NCBI RefSeq assembly: GCF_947500075.1
Contig: NZ_CANMQS010000007.1
Span: 178,399-242,398 of the forward strand
DNA length: 64,000 nt
Direction: 5' to 3'
Source: an uncultured Sulfitobacter sp.
GTDB taxonomy: Bacteria; Pseudomonadota; Alphaproteobacteria; Rhodobacterales; Rhodobacteraceae
Below the pieces are notes generated by a model that was given only the letters and a program-made list of their open reading frames with translations, had not been told where the DNA came from and made no database searches. Positions 35,780 through 43,324 of this stretch are shown here, one piece after another (positions within the stretch are counted from its first letter, which is position 1; each line of letters opens with the position of its first letter). Made by a program: the position numbers and the translations under genes.

Positions 35780-36291
35780 TGAAACGGCTCCTTCTGATGT
35801 AGGGCATCTGGATGGGCGGCAAGCATGGCGTCCCAATGGTCAAGAACCTCCCCAACAAGCAGGGCGAACTGCTGCTGAAAGCGCAGCCTTACGTGCAGGG
35901 ATGATAACAGGTTCAGGAGAGGTTCCTCTCCTGACGGCGCGGCGAGGTCCGCTTGACACAGGTCTTCGAGAAAATCCGCCGCGTCACCCAGCGTCTTCAG
36001 CTGTGCTGCATCTGCACGCACCTGCCCCTCATGAAGCCGGGGATGGCCGAGGACAAAACCCTTTTGCCGCCGTTCCCAGACAGCGATTTCAATGGGCTGT
36101 TCCGCATCCAGGTACCGCCAATGGAGACAAAGCCTCCGGCCAGTAAACCGCAGAGGCGGATTGCCAAGGCGTTTGACCACCTGCTTTTCCCATCCGCCGG
36201 GTGTTGTGATAGCGCCCTGCACATTGGGATCATCCGCCCCCACCGGGCCGGACGGCACAGGGCCATGTGTGCGCATCGAAAGGTTCATCAT
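35776..36291 (-). CDS. PYP-island protein of unknown function, motif family member A
   Basis: 171 residues, not recognised. Residues 40-51 (KRLGNPPLRFTG) and the following beta-strand pattern (PIEIAVWERRQKGFVLGHPRL) align with the proteins at 38086-38568 and 37523-38098. The C-terminal helix SSLHVRLRFQQQFALLVGEVLDHW also resembles the end of the 38086 protein. It overlaps the downstream acidic protein gene by 4 bases. Start codon choice is uncertain among adjacent ATGs at 36291, 36288 and 36276. It is probably soluble, with no signal or membrane segment. Confidence 0.65.
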   Translation of the reverse strand: MMNLSMRTHGPVPSGPVGADDPNVQGAITTPGGWEKQVVKRLGNPPLRFTGRRLCLHWRYLDAEQPIEIAVWERRQKGFVLGHPRLHEGQVRADAAQLKTLGDAADFLEDLCQADLAAPSGEEPLLNLLSSLHVRLRFQQQFALLVGEVLDHWDAMLAAHPDALHQKEPFQ

Positions 36292-36362
36292 ACCGCAACG
36301 CTCTCTCTTGGGTGCGACTGCGATAACAGGCCTTGGTTATCCGACGGTTAACTCAAAAGCGG

Positions 36363-36602
36363 TCAATGTCGGAGAGGTTGGATCAGGAAGGTGCCTGACG
36401 GAAAGAACTCTTTCAGGAACGCCAGCATCTCTGACGCCTCTGCGATTGAGCTGAAGCTGTAATATAGGACGTCTTCGCCACCGTCCTGCACAAACATCTC
36501 TACCATTCCGGACATTCTTAATGTCTCCCATACCCCTAAAAAGCGCCCCGAATTGAAACTAACATATGGCTTTGGCGGCGCAATCGTTTGCTCATTCTTC
36601 AT
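36363..36602 (-). CDS. Small hypothetical protein at the PYP divergent promoter
   Basis: 79 residues. KPYVSFNSGRFLG near residue 12 and the alternating pattern MVEMFVQDGGEDVLYYSFSSIAEASEMLAFL look like beta-strands then a helix, faintly recalling the motif family around pyp. It starts at ATG 36602, 78 bases from the divergent 36681 gene. The ribosome binding site is weak. It could be a small member of the same family or an unrelated protein; codon usage looks coding. Confidence 0.5.
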   Translation of the reverse strand: MKNEQTIAPPKPYVSFNSGRFLGVWETLRMSGMVEMFVQDGGEDVLYYSFSSIAEASEMLAFLKEFFPSGTFLIQPLRH

Positions 36603-36637
36603 TAATTCCCGGCATCACCGTCCCATCCGCAGATTGT

Positions 36638-36661
36638 CGCGGCATGCACTTCATTGCCGCG
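36638..36661. promoter_or_regulatory. Inverted repeat in the divergent promoter of the PYP operon
   Basis: CGCGGCA (36638-36644) and TGCCGCG (36655-36661) form a perfect 7-bp inverted repeat with a ten-base spacer, directly before the ribosome binding site GGAAGGAG of the first gene of the pyp-gvp run. It could be an operator or a leader hairpin. Confidence 0.4.
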
Positions 36662-36680
36662 CCGGAAGGAGCAAGGACGA

Positions 36681-37106
36681 ATGAACCAAATTGGACAACT
36701 TAGCGAAGCTGACGGCCAGTATGAGTATCGCGACCCGACACGTGCGCTCATCATTCGGGGGGAACATCCTGAATGGGTCTTGCAGGCAGCTGCCGAGGTG
36801 ATCGGCAATACAGCGCGACTTGAAGCTGAAAGCGTGGTGGAAGAACTCACCGCGATGCTGGAATTCGAAGCGGCAGAACCGATCGAGGTCGATTCTGCCA
36901 AATACGCCCTCAAAGAACGGTTTGAGCTGGTCCCGCAGTGCGTCGTGTCACTGGGCAAGATGGACTACAAATGGGCCGCAGCCGAAGGACGGGCCCAAAA
37001 GCCCGAGGAATTCGGCTCTCAGCCCCTCAAACGTTTGCATGACATGTCGATGACGCGATCGAATTCATTCCTTGCGAATGAGCCCGGCGTGAACATGGAC
37101 GACTAA
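36681..37106 (+). CDS. Hypothetical protein directly upstream of pyp
   Basis: 141-residue soluble acidic protein beginning at ATG 36681 behind GGAAGGAGCAAGGA. It is mostly helical in appearance (HPEWVLQAAAEVIGNTARLEAESVVEELTAMLEFEA) and has no signal or membrane span. I do not recognise a family. It is the first gene of the plus-strand run that continues through pyp, the coumarate ligase and the gas vesicle genes, with 27 bases to pyp, so a role linked to light sensing is plausible. Confidence 0.65.
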   Translation: MNQIGQLSEADGQYEYRDPTRALIIRGEHPEWVLQAAAEVIGNTARLEAESVVEELTAMLEFEAAEPIEVDSAKYALKERFELVPQCVVSLGKMDYKWAAAEGRAQKPEEFGSQPLKRLHDMSMTRSNSFLANEPGVNMDD

Positions 37107-37133
37107 ACGACCTGAAAAAGTAAGGACTTCAAA

Positions 37134-37508
37134 ATGGAAATCATTCCCTTTGGCAGCCAGGATCTGGACAACATCCTCAGCCGTGAGCCACAGCGTGCCG
37201 AATACCTGCCTTTTGGCGCCGTTATGCTGGACCGCAATGGCAAGATCACCAAGTACAACAAGGCCGAAGGCCTGATCGCAAGCCGTGCCCCGGAAGACAT
37301 GATTGGCAAGGACTTTTTCAATGACGTCGCCCCCTGTGCGAAGGGCAAGCGGTTTCATGGTGAGTTTCTCAAGTTCCATCGCACGGGGCAGATCAACGTC
37401 ATGTTTGACTATACATTTGCCTATAAGGGCGCAGATGTCGGGGTGAAGATCCACCTCAAGTCGCAGCCCGACGGGCAGAACTGCTGGATGTTTGTGAAAC
37501 GCACCTGA
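37134..37508 (+). CDS. pyp: Photoactive yellow protein
   Basis: 124-residue PAS-fold blue-light receptor. The chromophore-attachment Cys is at residue 68 in DFFNDVAPC. Tyr41 and Glu45 in KYNKAEG match Tyr42 and Glu46 of the Halorhodospira protein, which hydrogen-bond the p-coumaroyl group, and Arg51 matches Arg52. The position of Thr50 is Ala49 here. The C-terminus NCWMFVKRT matches the family end. On light absorption the bound p-coumarate isomerises and a signalling state forms. The genes for its chromophore (coumarate ligase downstream, ammonia-lyase at 51.3 kb) flank the gas vesicle operon. Confidence 0.95.
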   Translation: MEIIPFGSQDLDNILSREPQRAEYLPFGAVMLDRNGKITKYNKAEGLIASRAPEDMIGKDFFNDVAPCAKGKRFHGEFLKFHRTGQINVMFDYTFAYKGADVGVKIHLKSQPDGQNCWMFVKRT

Positions 37509-37522
37509 GCAGGGCCACGGAC

Positions 37523-38098
37523 ATGCACCAAGCGGATGCGATTGCGGTTGAGGTCACGATCTCACCTGAGTTACGGCATTTGCTGGCGGCACGGCGTACC
37601 CCTGCGGCAGCCAAGCCCCCAGCAGATCCCGGACCCGAGCCCGACCGGGTGCAATCGGATGAGGACATGTCTGTGGCTCCAGGCCGTCCGTCAGGTCGCA
37701 TTCTCTTGCGGCAGGACGGCACGAAACCTGTGCGCTTTCTTGGATCGGAGATCTTCCGCGTTGAAGGGCACTGGCCTGAAGGCACTGACGCGTTTGCGCA
37801 TGAATTCGCGCTTTTTGTCGATGCCGCCGGGGGCCTTCACGCCGCCGTCAGCCTGAACCCGGATGAGCGGCAAGGCATCCGCCCCAGTTACCGGTATCTG
37901 ACGTTGGAGAGCGGTCTTCAGCTGAGGTTCTGGCTGGGTCAGTGGGTTCAAGAGATTGTCGGGCCTGCCCTGGCCCAACAAACGCCATATCGCAGGTTGG
38001 CACCTGACAAGGTGCTTGCCGCATTTCACTCCCTGACGGGTCAGTGCTTGCAGAGCGTCGATCCGTTGTTTGAAAGGAAAGAACAATGTCTTCAATGA
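37523..38098 (+). CDS. PYP-linked protein of unknown function, motif family member B
   Basis: 191 residues starting 14 bases after pyp. A Pro/Ala-rich N-terminal segment of about 55 residues is followed by RQDGTKPVRFLGSEI (residues 63-77) and HEFALFVDAAGGLHAAVSL, which align with the proteins at 35776 and 38086. The rest is not recognised. It has no signal or membrane segment. Its 3' end overlaps the next gene by 13 bases. Placement between pyp and the chromophore ligase suggests a role in PYP signalling or maturation; this is inference. Confidence 0.65.
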   Translation: MHQADAIAVEVTISPELRHLLAARRTPAAAKPPADPGPEPDRVQSDEDMSVAPGRPSGRILLRQDGTKPVRFLGSEIFRVEGHWPEGTDAFAHEFALFVDAAGGLHAAVSLNPDERQGIRPSYRYLTLESGLQLRFWLGQWVQEIVGPALAQQTPYRRLAPDKVLAAFHSLTGQCLQSVDPLFERKEQCLQ

Positions 38099-38568
38099 TG
38101 GAACCCGCGCCGACAGATCATGGCGCCCAACAAAATGGTGTGGCCCAGTTCCCCGCTCAATCCCGTCGTATCAAGCGCGTGGGCGGCCGTCCGATCAGTT
38201 TTGACGGGAGCGAGCTGGCCATGGCGATGAGCTTTTCGCCCAGTCTGCCCTATTGGTACGAGATCAATCTGTACCGCACCAATGATCAGAGGTTCGTGAC
38301 CACGGTCCGCCTGTTCTTCGTCTCTGACAAGGAAGAAGACCGGGTGCAGGGATGGATTTTTGACGATCTGGATGAAGCAATCGAGAAGCTGATTCAATAT
38401 GATGCTGCCGCTGATGTGTATCTGGGCATGGGTCTGGATGAGGCAAAGGCGGCCCCTGCGGAACTGGCTGCCTATGCCCTGGATCTGCGCGCAAAGGTCG
38501 CTGATTACCGCCGCCATTATCAAAGCCTGATCGGAGAGTTCCTGTATGAACTTGAAGGCGCGCAGTGA
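38086..38568 (+). CDS. PYP-linked protein of unknown function, motif family member C
   Basis: 160 residues. KRVGGRPISFDGSEL (residues 30-44) then YEINLYRTNDQRFVTTVRLFF gives the shared motif and strand pattern. The DDLDEAIEKLIQYD helix and a C-terminal helix LRAKVADYRRHYQSLIGEFLYEL also resemble the 35776 protein. The start is ATG 38086 behind AAAGGAAAG. Its end overlaps the ligase gene start by 23 bases. Function unknown; a small alpha/beta domain of about 110 residues seems to be the common unit. Confidence 0.68.
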   Translation: MSSMMEPAPTDHGAQQNGVAQFPAQSRRIKRVGGRPISFDGSELAMAMSFSPSLPYWYEINLYRTNDQRFVTTVRLFFVSDKEEDRVQGWIFDDLDEAIEKLIQYDAAADVYLGMGLDEAKAAPAELAAYALDLRAKVADYRRHYQSLIGEFLYELEGAQ

Positions 38569-39859
38569 GCGCCCAGCGCACTGGCTGGATGAAGCAACGA
38601 TACGCCGCGTCCTGCTTGCGCTGATCACGCAAGCGCAGTCGGATTTGCACAGGCGGGGCCTGATCCGGGAGGATCAGGCTCTGGCCGCCCTGAGTCTTGG
38701 GCGGTCTGCGTCACAGGTGGATGCCATCGCCATTGACGAGGCGTCGCTGGGCTTTGACAGTTTGTCCCGGTTGGAGTTGATCAGCCGGGTTAACCAGTTT
38801 TTCCAGCTCAGCCAGACGGGCGCGGAAGACTATTTGCTGGTGACCCCCACGCTGGGGCGGTGGGTTGAGGTGGTCACGCATCATCTGGTTTTGGTTGACA
38901 CCCGGCTTTCGTTTGGATTTGCGACATCCGGAACCGCAGGGCCTGTGCGCACACATGTGCATGGGATCGACACGCTGGAAGCCGAATTGAAGGCGCTGTG
39001 TGAGGGCCCATTGGCAATGGCCCGGCCCTGCGCGCGCGTCGTTTCTCTCGTCCCGCCCCATCATATCTACGGGTTCCTTTTTTCCTGCCTCTTGCCCGCG
39101 TATCTGGGGGCACCTGTTGTTGATCTGCACCGCCTTGCGCCTTCTGCGCTCGCGCGGAATGGACGGGCGGGCGACCTGGTGATCGGCACACCCTTTTCGT
39201 GGCAGATGGTGGCCCATGCCGGAGCGGCGTTGCCGGAAGGTTTGCAGGGCATCACCTCTGCCGGTCCAAGCACTGCCGAGACGTGGCAGCGCTGTGGGGA
39301 CGGGCGACCAGATGGGATGATCGAGATTTACGGCGCAACAGAAACGGGCGGACTTGGCAGCCGTAAGGCGTTTGATGCGCCGTTTGATCTCTTGCCGCAT
39401 CTTGTGCCGTTGCCAACCGGCATTGCCCGCGCGTCAGATCCGGATGTTGCCTTGCCCGTGCAGGACCGCATCGACTGGCAGGGGAGCCGCCAGTTCAAGC
39501 TGAACGGCCGGTTGGATCATATTGTGCAGGTCGCGGGGGTGAATGTCGAACCCTCCCTGGTGGCAGAGCGGATTCGGGAGGTTGAGGGCGTGTCAGACGT
39601 CGCTGTCCGTCTGGACGGTGAGCGGTTGAAAGCGTTCGTGGTGCCCGCATCTGGGATCAAACACCCGCAGGATCTTGAAAAGCGGATACATGGGCATCTG
39701 TGCAGGCACCTGCCAGCGCCCGCGCGGCCTGCCTCCGTTCGCTTTGGCGCGGCGCTGCCCCGCAATGAGATGGGGAAATTGTGTGACTGGGGTGTGCCAG
39801 CGCCGGTGGGTTGGAGCGGGTCCTTGGAAATCAAAACTTCAATCCCATTGATTAACTGA
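38546..39859 (+). CDS. pcl: p-Coumarate--CoA ligase, PYP-activation type
   Basis: 437-residue short ANL ligase that makes p-coumaroyl-CoA, the donor for the PYP chromophore. The P-loop is ATSGTAGPVRT near residue 126 in place of the canonical SSGTTGxPK, the adenylation motif is IEIYGATETGG near 259 and the hinge is FKLNGRLDHIVQVAGVNVEP near 314. The sequence is shorter than plant 4CL and matches the PYP-associated family. Residues 60-110 look like a carrier protein (LGFDSLSRLELISRVNQFF, Ser72). It is coupled to the upstream gene by overlap. Confidence 0.9.
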   Translation: MNLKARSERPAHWLDEATIRRVLLALITQAQSDLHRRGLIREDQALAALSLGRSASQVDAIAIDEASLGFDSLSRLELISRVNQFFQLSQTGAEDYLLVTPTLGRWVEVVTHHLVLVDTRLSFGFATSGTAGPVRTHVHGIDTLEAELKALCEGPLAMARPCARVVSLVPPHHIYGFLFSCLLPAYLGAPVVDLHRLAPSALARNGRAGDLVIGTPFSWQMVAHAGAALPEGLQGITSAGPSTAETWQRCGDGRPDGMIEIYGATETGGLGSRKAFDAPFDLLPHLVPLPTGIARASDPDVALPVQDRIDWQGSRQFKLNGRLDHIVQVAGVNVEPSLVAERIREVEGVSDVAVRLDGERLKAFVVPASGIKHPQDLEKRIHGHLCRHLPAPARPASVRFGAALPRNEMGKLCDWGVPAPVGWSGSLEIKTSIPLIN

Positions 39860-39927
39860 AAATAAAGCCAAAGCACGCATGGTGACGGCAGATGCAGAAA
39901 CGCATCTGCTAACATCCGGGGCCCCGC

Positions 39928-40872
39928 GTGACCAAATTTGAGAGTTCATCACATCTTATGGGGCCCAGCACAGAAGTTGCCGCGCAAGGGGCGCAACGGT
40001 CGGCCTGGTCCGGGGGGCAACGGCCCTCCCCATTCTTTGAAACAGAAGAGATTTCCAGCCTCGTCAAACGAGGTCTGTTTTATGCACGTGCAGGGGTTCC
40101 GCTGAATTTTCAAGGCGCTGCGGGGTTGGGCAAGACCTCCATTGCGCTTGAAATTGCCCGCAGACTGGGGCGCAAGGTGTCCCTTATGGCCGGGAACGAC
40201 TGGCTGGGCAGCGATGACCTGATTGGCAAGGAAGTCGGCCAAAGTGCCCATTCAGTGGTTGATAAATATGTTCAGCGGGTCCGCCGCAGCGAAGCAAGCC
40301 TGCGCTACGATTGGGAAGCCTCATTGCTGGGGGAAGCGATGCGCGAGGGGCATACGTTGGTCTATGATGAATTCACCCGGTCCAGCGCCAAGGCCAACGG
40401 CATTTTGTTGAGCGTTCTGGAGGAAGGCATTCTGATCACAACCGACCGTCTTGCAGATGCACCCTGTATTGAAGCGCACCCTGACTTTCGGATCATCCTG
40501 ACCTCCAACCCGCATGATTATGCCGGAGTCAACAGCTCTCCTGATGCGCTGCTGGACCGGATGCTGACCTTTCGGCTGAAGCGGTACAATGCCGCAACCG
40601 AAGCCGGGATCGTGTCCTCCCGAACCGGGCTGGATGCGGAGATGAGCACCAAGATCGTCCGGCTGGTGCGTGGATTGCAAAAGCAAGTCTGGCCGGACGC
40701 GGAATGTTCCATGCGGGCGGGGTTGATGATTGCGCGCATCGCCGCTGTGCGACAGCGCAGTGTACCGCTGTCGGATGCCCTCATCGCGCAGATCGTGGCA
40801 GATGTGCTCAACGGACGGGGAGCTGCATTGACAACACGCGAGATTGCCCAGGCCCTCGCAGATGCCGCTTAG
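39928..40872 (+). CDS. gvpN: Gas vesicle AAA ATPase GvpN
   Basis: 314-residue MoxR-like AAA ATPase needed for gas vesicle assembly, known to help enlarge vesicles by acting on the shell. Walker A GAAGLGKT is at residues 63-70, Walker B LVYDEFTRS near 145 and the sensor region IILTSNPHDYAGV near 190. The start is GTG 39928; ATG 39958 is an alternative that would remove ten unconserved residues. It follows the PYP ligase by 68 bases on the same strand. Confidence 0.93.
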   Translation: MTKFESSSHLMGPSTEVAAQGAQRSAWSGGQRPSPFFETEEISSLVKRGLFYARAGVPLNFQGAAGLGKTSIALEIARRLGRKVSLMAGNDWLGSDDLIGKEVGQSAHSVVDKYVQRVRRSEASLRYDWEASLLGEAMREGHTLVYDEFTRSSAKANGILLSVLEEGILITTDRLADAPCIEAHPDFRIILTSNPHDYAGVNSSPDALLDRMLTFRLKRYNAATEAGIVSSRTGLDAEMSTKIVRLVRGLQKQVWPDAECSMRAGLMIARIAAVRQRSVPLSDALIAQIVADVLNGRGAALTTREIAQALADAA

Positions 40873-40890
40873 ACCAGGAGAGGTAGCACC

Positions 40891-41142
40891 ATGAACAGAC
40901 CCAAGACCCAGATGCCCAGACGGCCCAGAATGGCATCCGCCAAAGTGGCACGTTCCGCAAAGGAAGCCGCGATCAGCCTGGTGCGTCTGGAGTTTGACGC
41001 AGCACGGCTGCAACAGGGCCTGGACCAGGCGGCCCACCGCGCGAAGACCTATCAGCATGAGTTGGCGCGCAATTCCGAAGAACGCCGTCATTTGATGGCG
41101 GTGCTGTCACAAGCAGCCAATGCACCGGGTGCCGCGAGATGA
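40891..41142 (+). CDS. Small basic helical protein in the gas vesicle operon
   Basis: 83 residues with a very basic N-terminus (PKTQMPRRPRMASAKVARS) followed by a continuous helix (AISLVRLEFDAARLQQGLDQAAHRAKTYQHELARNSEERRHLMAVL). It has no cysteines or membrane span. It starts 18 bases after gvpN behind GGAGAGG and overlaps the gvpO start by 4 bases, so it is part of the operon. I do not recognise it as a named Gvp protein. A coiled-coil assembly or DNA/RNA-binding role is possible. Confidence 0.65.
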   Translation: MNRPKTQMPRRPRMASAKVARSAKEAAISLVRLEFDAARLQQGLDQAAHRAKTYQHELARNSEERRHLMAVLSQAANAPGAAR

Positions 41143-41453
41143 AACATGAGGCGAAAGTCCAGTTCGATGCCTCCCCCGCCAAAGGCGACGGGTTGAGCAT
41201 GATGGATGCCATCGGGCGCGCGCGGACCGCCATCGGAACGATGACGGGTCTTGATATCGATGCGGTGGTGCACTGCGCGAAATCATCCGCCGAAGGTGCA
41301 AGCTGGGCGGTCACACTGGACGTTGTCGAAAGCCGCGCGCGCATGGGGGATAACGATCTGCTGTCCGCCTATGAGGTGCAACTGGATGCGGCCGGAGAGC
41401 TGCTGCATTTCGAGCGGCTGCGCAGGTACCACCGCGAAGATCGGATGGGCTGA
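41139..41453 (+). CDS. gvpO: Gas vesicle protein GvpO
   Basis: 104 residues. The GvpO pattern is present: [47 protein letters not shown] (residues about 57-102). GvpO is a small accessory protein required for vesicle formation. It overlaps both neighbours (ATGA and TGATG), showing tight coupling. Confidence 0.88.
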   Translation: MKHEAKVQFDASPAKGDGLSMMDAIGRARTAIGTMTGLDIDAVVHCAKSSAEGASWAVTLDVVESRARMGDNDLLSAYEVQLDAAGELLHFERLRRYHREDRMG

Positions 41454-41773
41454 TGGGATATGACATTCAGGGGCCCGCGCAGGGCGACGGATTGGCGGAT
41501 GTGCTGGAACGGATCCTCGACAAGGGGGTGGTGATTGCCGGTGATGTGTCGGTTTCCCTCGTCGGAATTGAACTGCTGACGATCCGGCTGCGCCTGCTGA
41601 TCGCGACGGTCGATAAGGCCAAGGAAATGGGCATCAACTGGTGGGAATCAGACCCTGGCCTCAGCGCAGACGCAGAGGCACTGCGCGTTGAAAACACAGC
41701 ATTGCAGGACCGGATTGAGGCGCTGGAAAGCCGCATCACCGCATTGGATCACGAAAGGCAGGCCACAGGATGA
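41453..41773 (+). CDS. gvpJ: GvpA-family protein GvpJ
   Basis: 106 residues. Residues 14-55 ([43 protein letters not shown]) are the amphipathic GvpA-type core. A C-terminal heptad-like tail ([25 protein letters not shown]) is absent from the structural GvpA. GvpJ is a minor shell or tip component that helps nucleate vesicles. It overlaps gvpO and gvpH by 1-4 bases. Confidence 0.88.
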   Translation: MGYDIQGPAQGDGLADVLERILDKGVVIAGDVSVSLVGIELLTIRLRLLIATVDKAKEMGINWWESDPGLSADAEALRVENTALQDRIEALESRITALDHERQATG

Positions 41774-42327
41774 GTGACAAACGCCGCAGCACATTTGGCA
41801 AGAAAGGCGCAGAAATCGACGCGGGTCTGGATGGCCTCTTCTCTGCTCTGGGACAGGCGATCGGAGAGATTGCAGGCAAGCTGGAAGATGGCAAAAGCGG
41901 CTCTATCGCACGGGATCATGTTTTTGAGACCGCGAAGGGCCCGATGCGCGCCCATGCCGGAATCCGTCTGCGCATGGGCGGAATGGACGTGGAGACCCGC
42001 AGCGACCCGTCCCCACAGCCGGTTAACCGTGCCTCACAAGCCCGACAATCGCAGAACACGGAGCCTCCTGCCCCGCCTGCGCCTACGCCGCTGTCCTACG
42101 ATCTGTTTGAGCAGGACGATGCCTGGATCCTGACGGCCGACATGCCCGGCGTGGCCAGCAAGGAGCTGACGATGGACCGGTCCGGGTCAAAACTGGTGCT
42201 CACCACAAGTGGCAAGCGCCAGTACAGTGCAGAGATTGCCTTGTCAGCGGACTTCGAGGTTGATCAGATCACCACGACACTGCGCAACGGCATTCTGGCG
42301 CTCACAATTCCCAAGGTGGCGCCATGA
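41770..42327 (+). CDS. gvpH: Gas vesicle protein GvpH (Hsp20-like)
   Basis: 185 residues. The C-terminal alpha-crystallin-like domain (residues about 112-183) includes [15 protein letters not shown] and ends [13 protein letters not shown], as in small heat-shock proteins. The N-terminal half holds [20 protein letters not shown], typical of GvpH. It probably acts as a chaperone for hydrophobic Gvp subunits. It overlaps both neighbours by 4 bases. Confidence 0.88.
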   Translation: MSDKRRSTFGKKGAEIDAGLDGLFSALGQAIGEIAGKLEDGKSGSIARDHVFETAKGPMRAHAGIRLRMGGMDVETRSDPSPQPVNRASQARQSQNTEPPAPPAPTPLSYDLFEQDDAWILTADMPGVASKELTMDRSGSKLVLTTSGKRQYSAEIALSADFEVDQITTTLRNGILALTIPKVAP

Positions 42328-43094
42328 TTTACCTGTACGGATTGGCCGAAGCCGGACCATCGGATGTTCTGCCTGCCCTCGAAGGCGCAATGGGGCTGCA
42401 ATCCGCGCTGGAGGTGGAACGGATCGGGAGTTGGTCCCTGATCCACTCGGCGCAGGATGACGCGGAAATCACGCCGAAACGCCGGTTGATGTTGACCCAC
42501 ACCAAGGTGCTTGAGCGTCTGTTGCCAGCCGCCCCTGTGTTGCCTGCCCGGTTTGGCCTTGTTGCCGCTTCCGTGACAGAGGCGGCAAGGCTGATCGACG
42601 CCCAACATGATCAGATCAGCGCCGCATTTGAACGTATCCGCGGCTGTGTTGAACTGGGGATCAGGGTTTCCTTTGACCGCCAGCACGCGCTCCTTGCCAC
42701 GTTGGAAGCGGAACCGGCGCTGCGCCGGGAACGGGACGCCCTGTCCAGACGGGGGGCCGAGGCGCAATATGCGATGGCCGAATTTGGCGGGCGCCTTGCG
42801 GATCTTCTGGACCGCCGGCGCGGTGTCGCACAATCCGCTCTGCTGGATGCGTTGCGTCCCGTTGCCCGTGACCATGTGCTGCGCGCGCCGGACAATGACA
42901 CACAAGTCTTACGGGCCGAATTCCTGATTGAAGCGGGCGCGCAAGACGCTTTCATCCAAGCCCTTGAAGAGGCAGCCTTCAGCCTGCCATTCGCAGCAGA
43001 TGCGCGCCCTGAGATCCAGATCATCGGTCCGGCGCCCTTTTATCACTTCGTGCACCTGCATCTCACCGACCAACAAAGCGAGGTTGCCGCCTGA
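42324..43094 (+). CDS. gvpL: GvpF/GvpL-family protein 1
   Basis: 256 residues. It begins MIYLYGLAE, as in GvpF/L. The conserved core VLPARFGLVAASVTEAARLI lies near residue 72, and the region ends with RVSFD at about 114. The C-terminal half is helical and ends with the family-typical GPAPFYHFVHLHL. GvpF/L proteins bind GvpA during nucleation. It is the first of four related genes in this operon. Confidence 0.87.
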   Translation: MIYLYGLAEAGPSDVLPALEGAMGLQSALEVERIGSWSLIHSAQDDAEITPKRRLMLTHTKVLERLLPAAPVLPARFGLVAASVTEAARLIDAQHDQISAAFERIRGCVELGIRVSFDRQHALLATLEAEPALRRERDALSRRGAEAQYAMAEFGGRLADLLDRRRGVAQSALLDALRPVARDHVLRAPDNDTQVLRAEFLIEAGAQDAFIQALEEAAFSLPFAADARPEIQIIGPAPFYHFVHLHLTDQQSEVAA

Positions 43095-43324
43095 TGGGTT
43101 TGCTGCGCCGCCTTCTTCTGTCGCCCGTCACCGCGCCGGCCGCCACTGGGATGTGGGTTGCGCGGAAAATCCATGAAACCGCGGAACAGGAACTCAATGA
43201 CCCGGCAGCCATCCGACAAGCACTTGTCGAGCTTGAGGCGCAGCTGCTGGCCGGAGAGATTGATGATGACACCTATGACGCGGCAGAAGACACCCTGCTG
43301 AGCCGGCTGGGAATGCTGTCATGA
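43094..43324 (+). CDS. gvpG: Gas vesicle protein GvpG
   Basis: 76 residues. LLRRLLLSPVTAPAATGMWVARKIHETAEQELNDP at the N-terminus and LEAQLLAGEIDDDTYDAAEDTLLSRL at the C-terminus are the GvpG pattern. It is a small helical accessory protein needed early in assembly. It overlaps gvpL and the AAA gene. Confidence 0.88.
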   Translation: MGLLRRLLLSPVTAPAATGMWVARKIHETAEQELNDPAAIRQALVELEAQLLAGEIDDDTYDAAEDTLLSRLGMLS

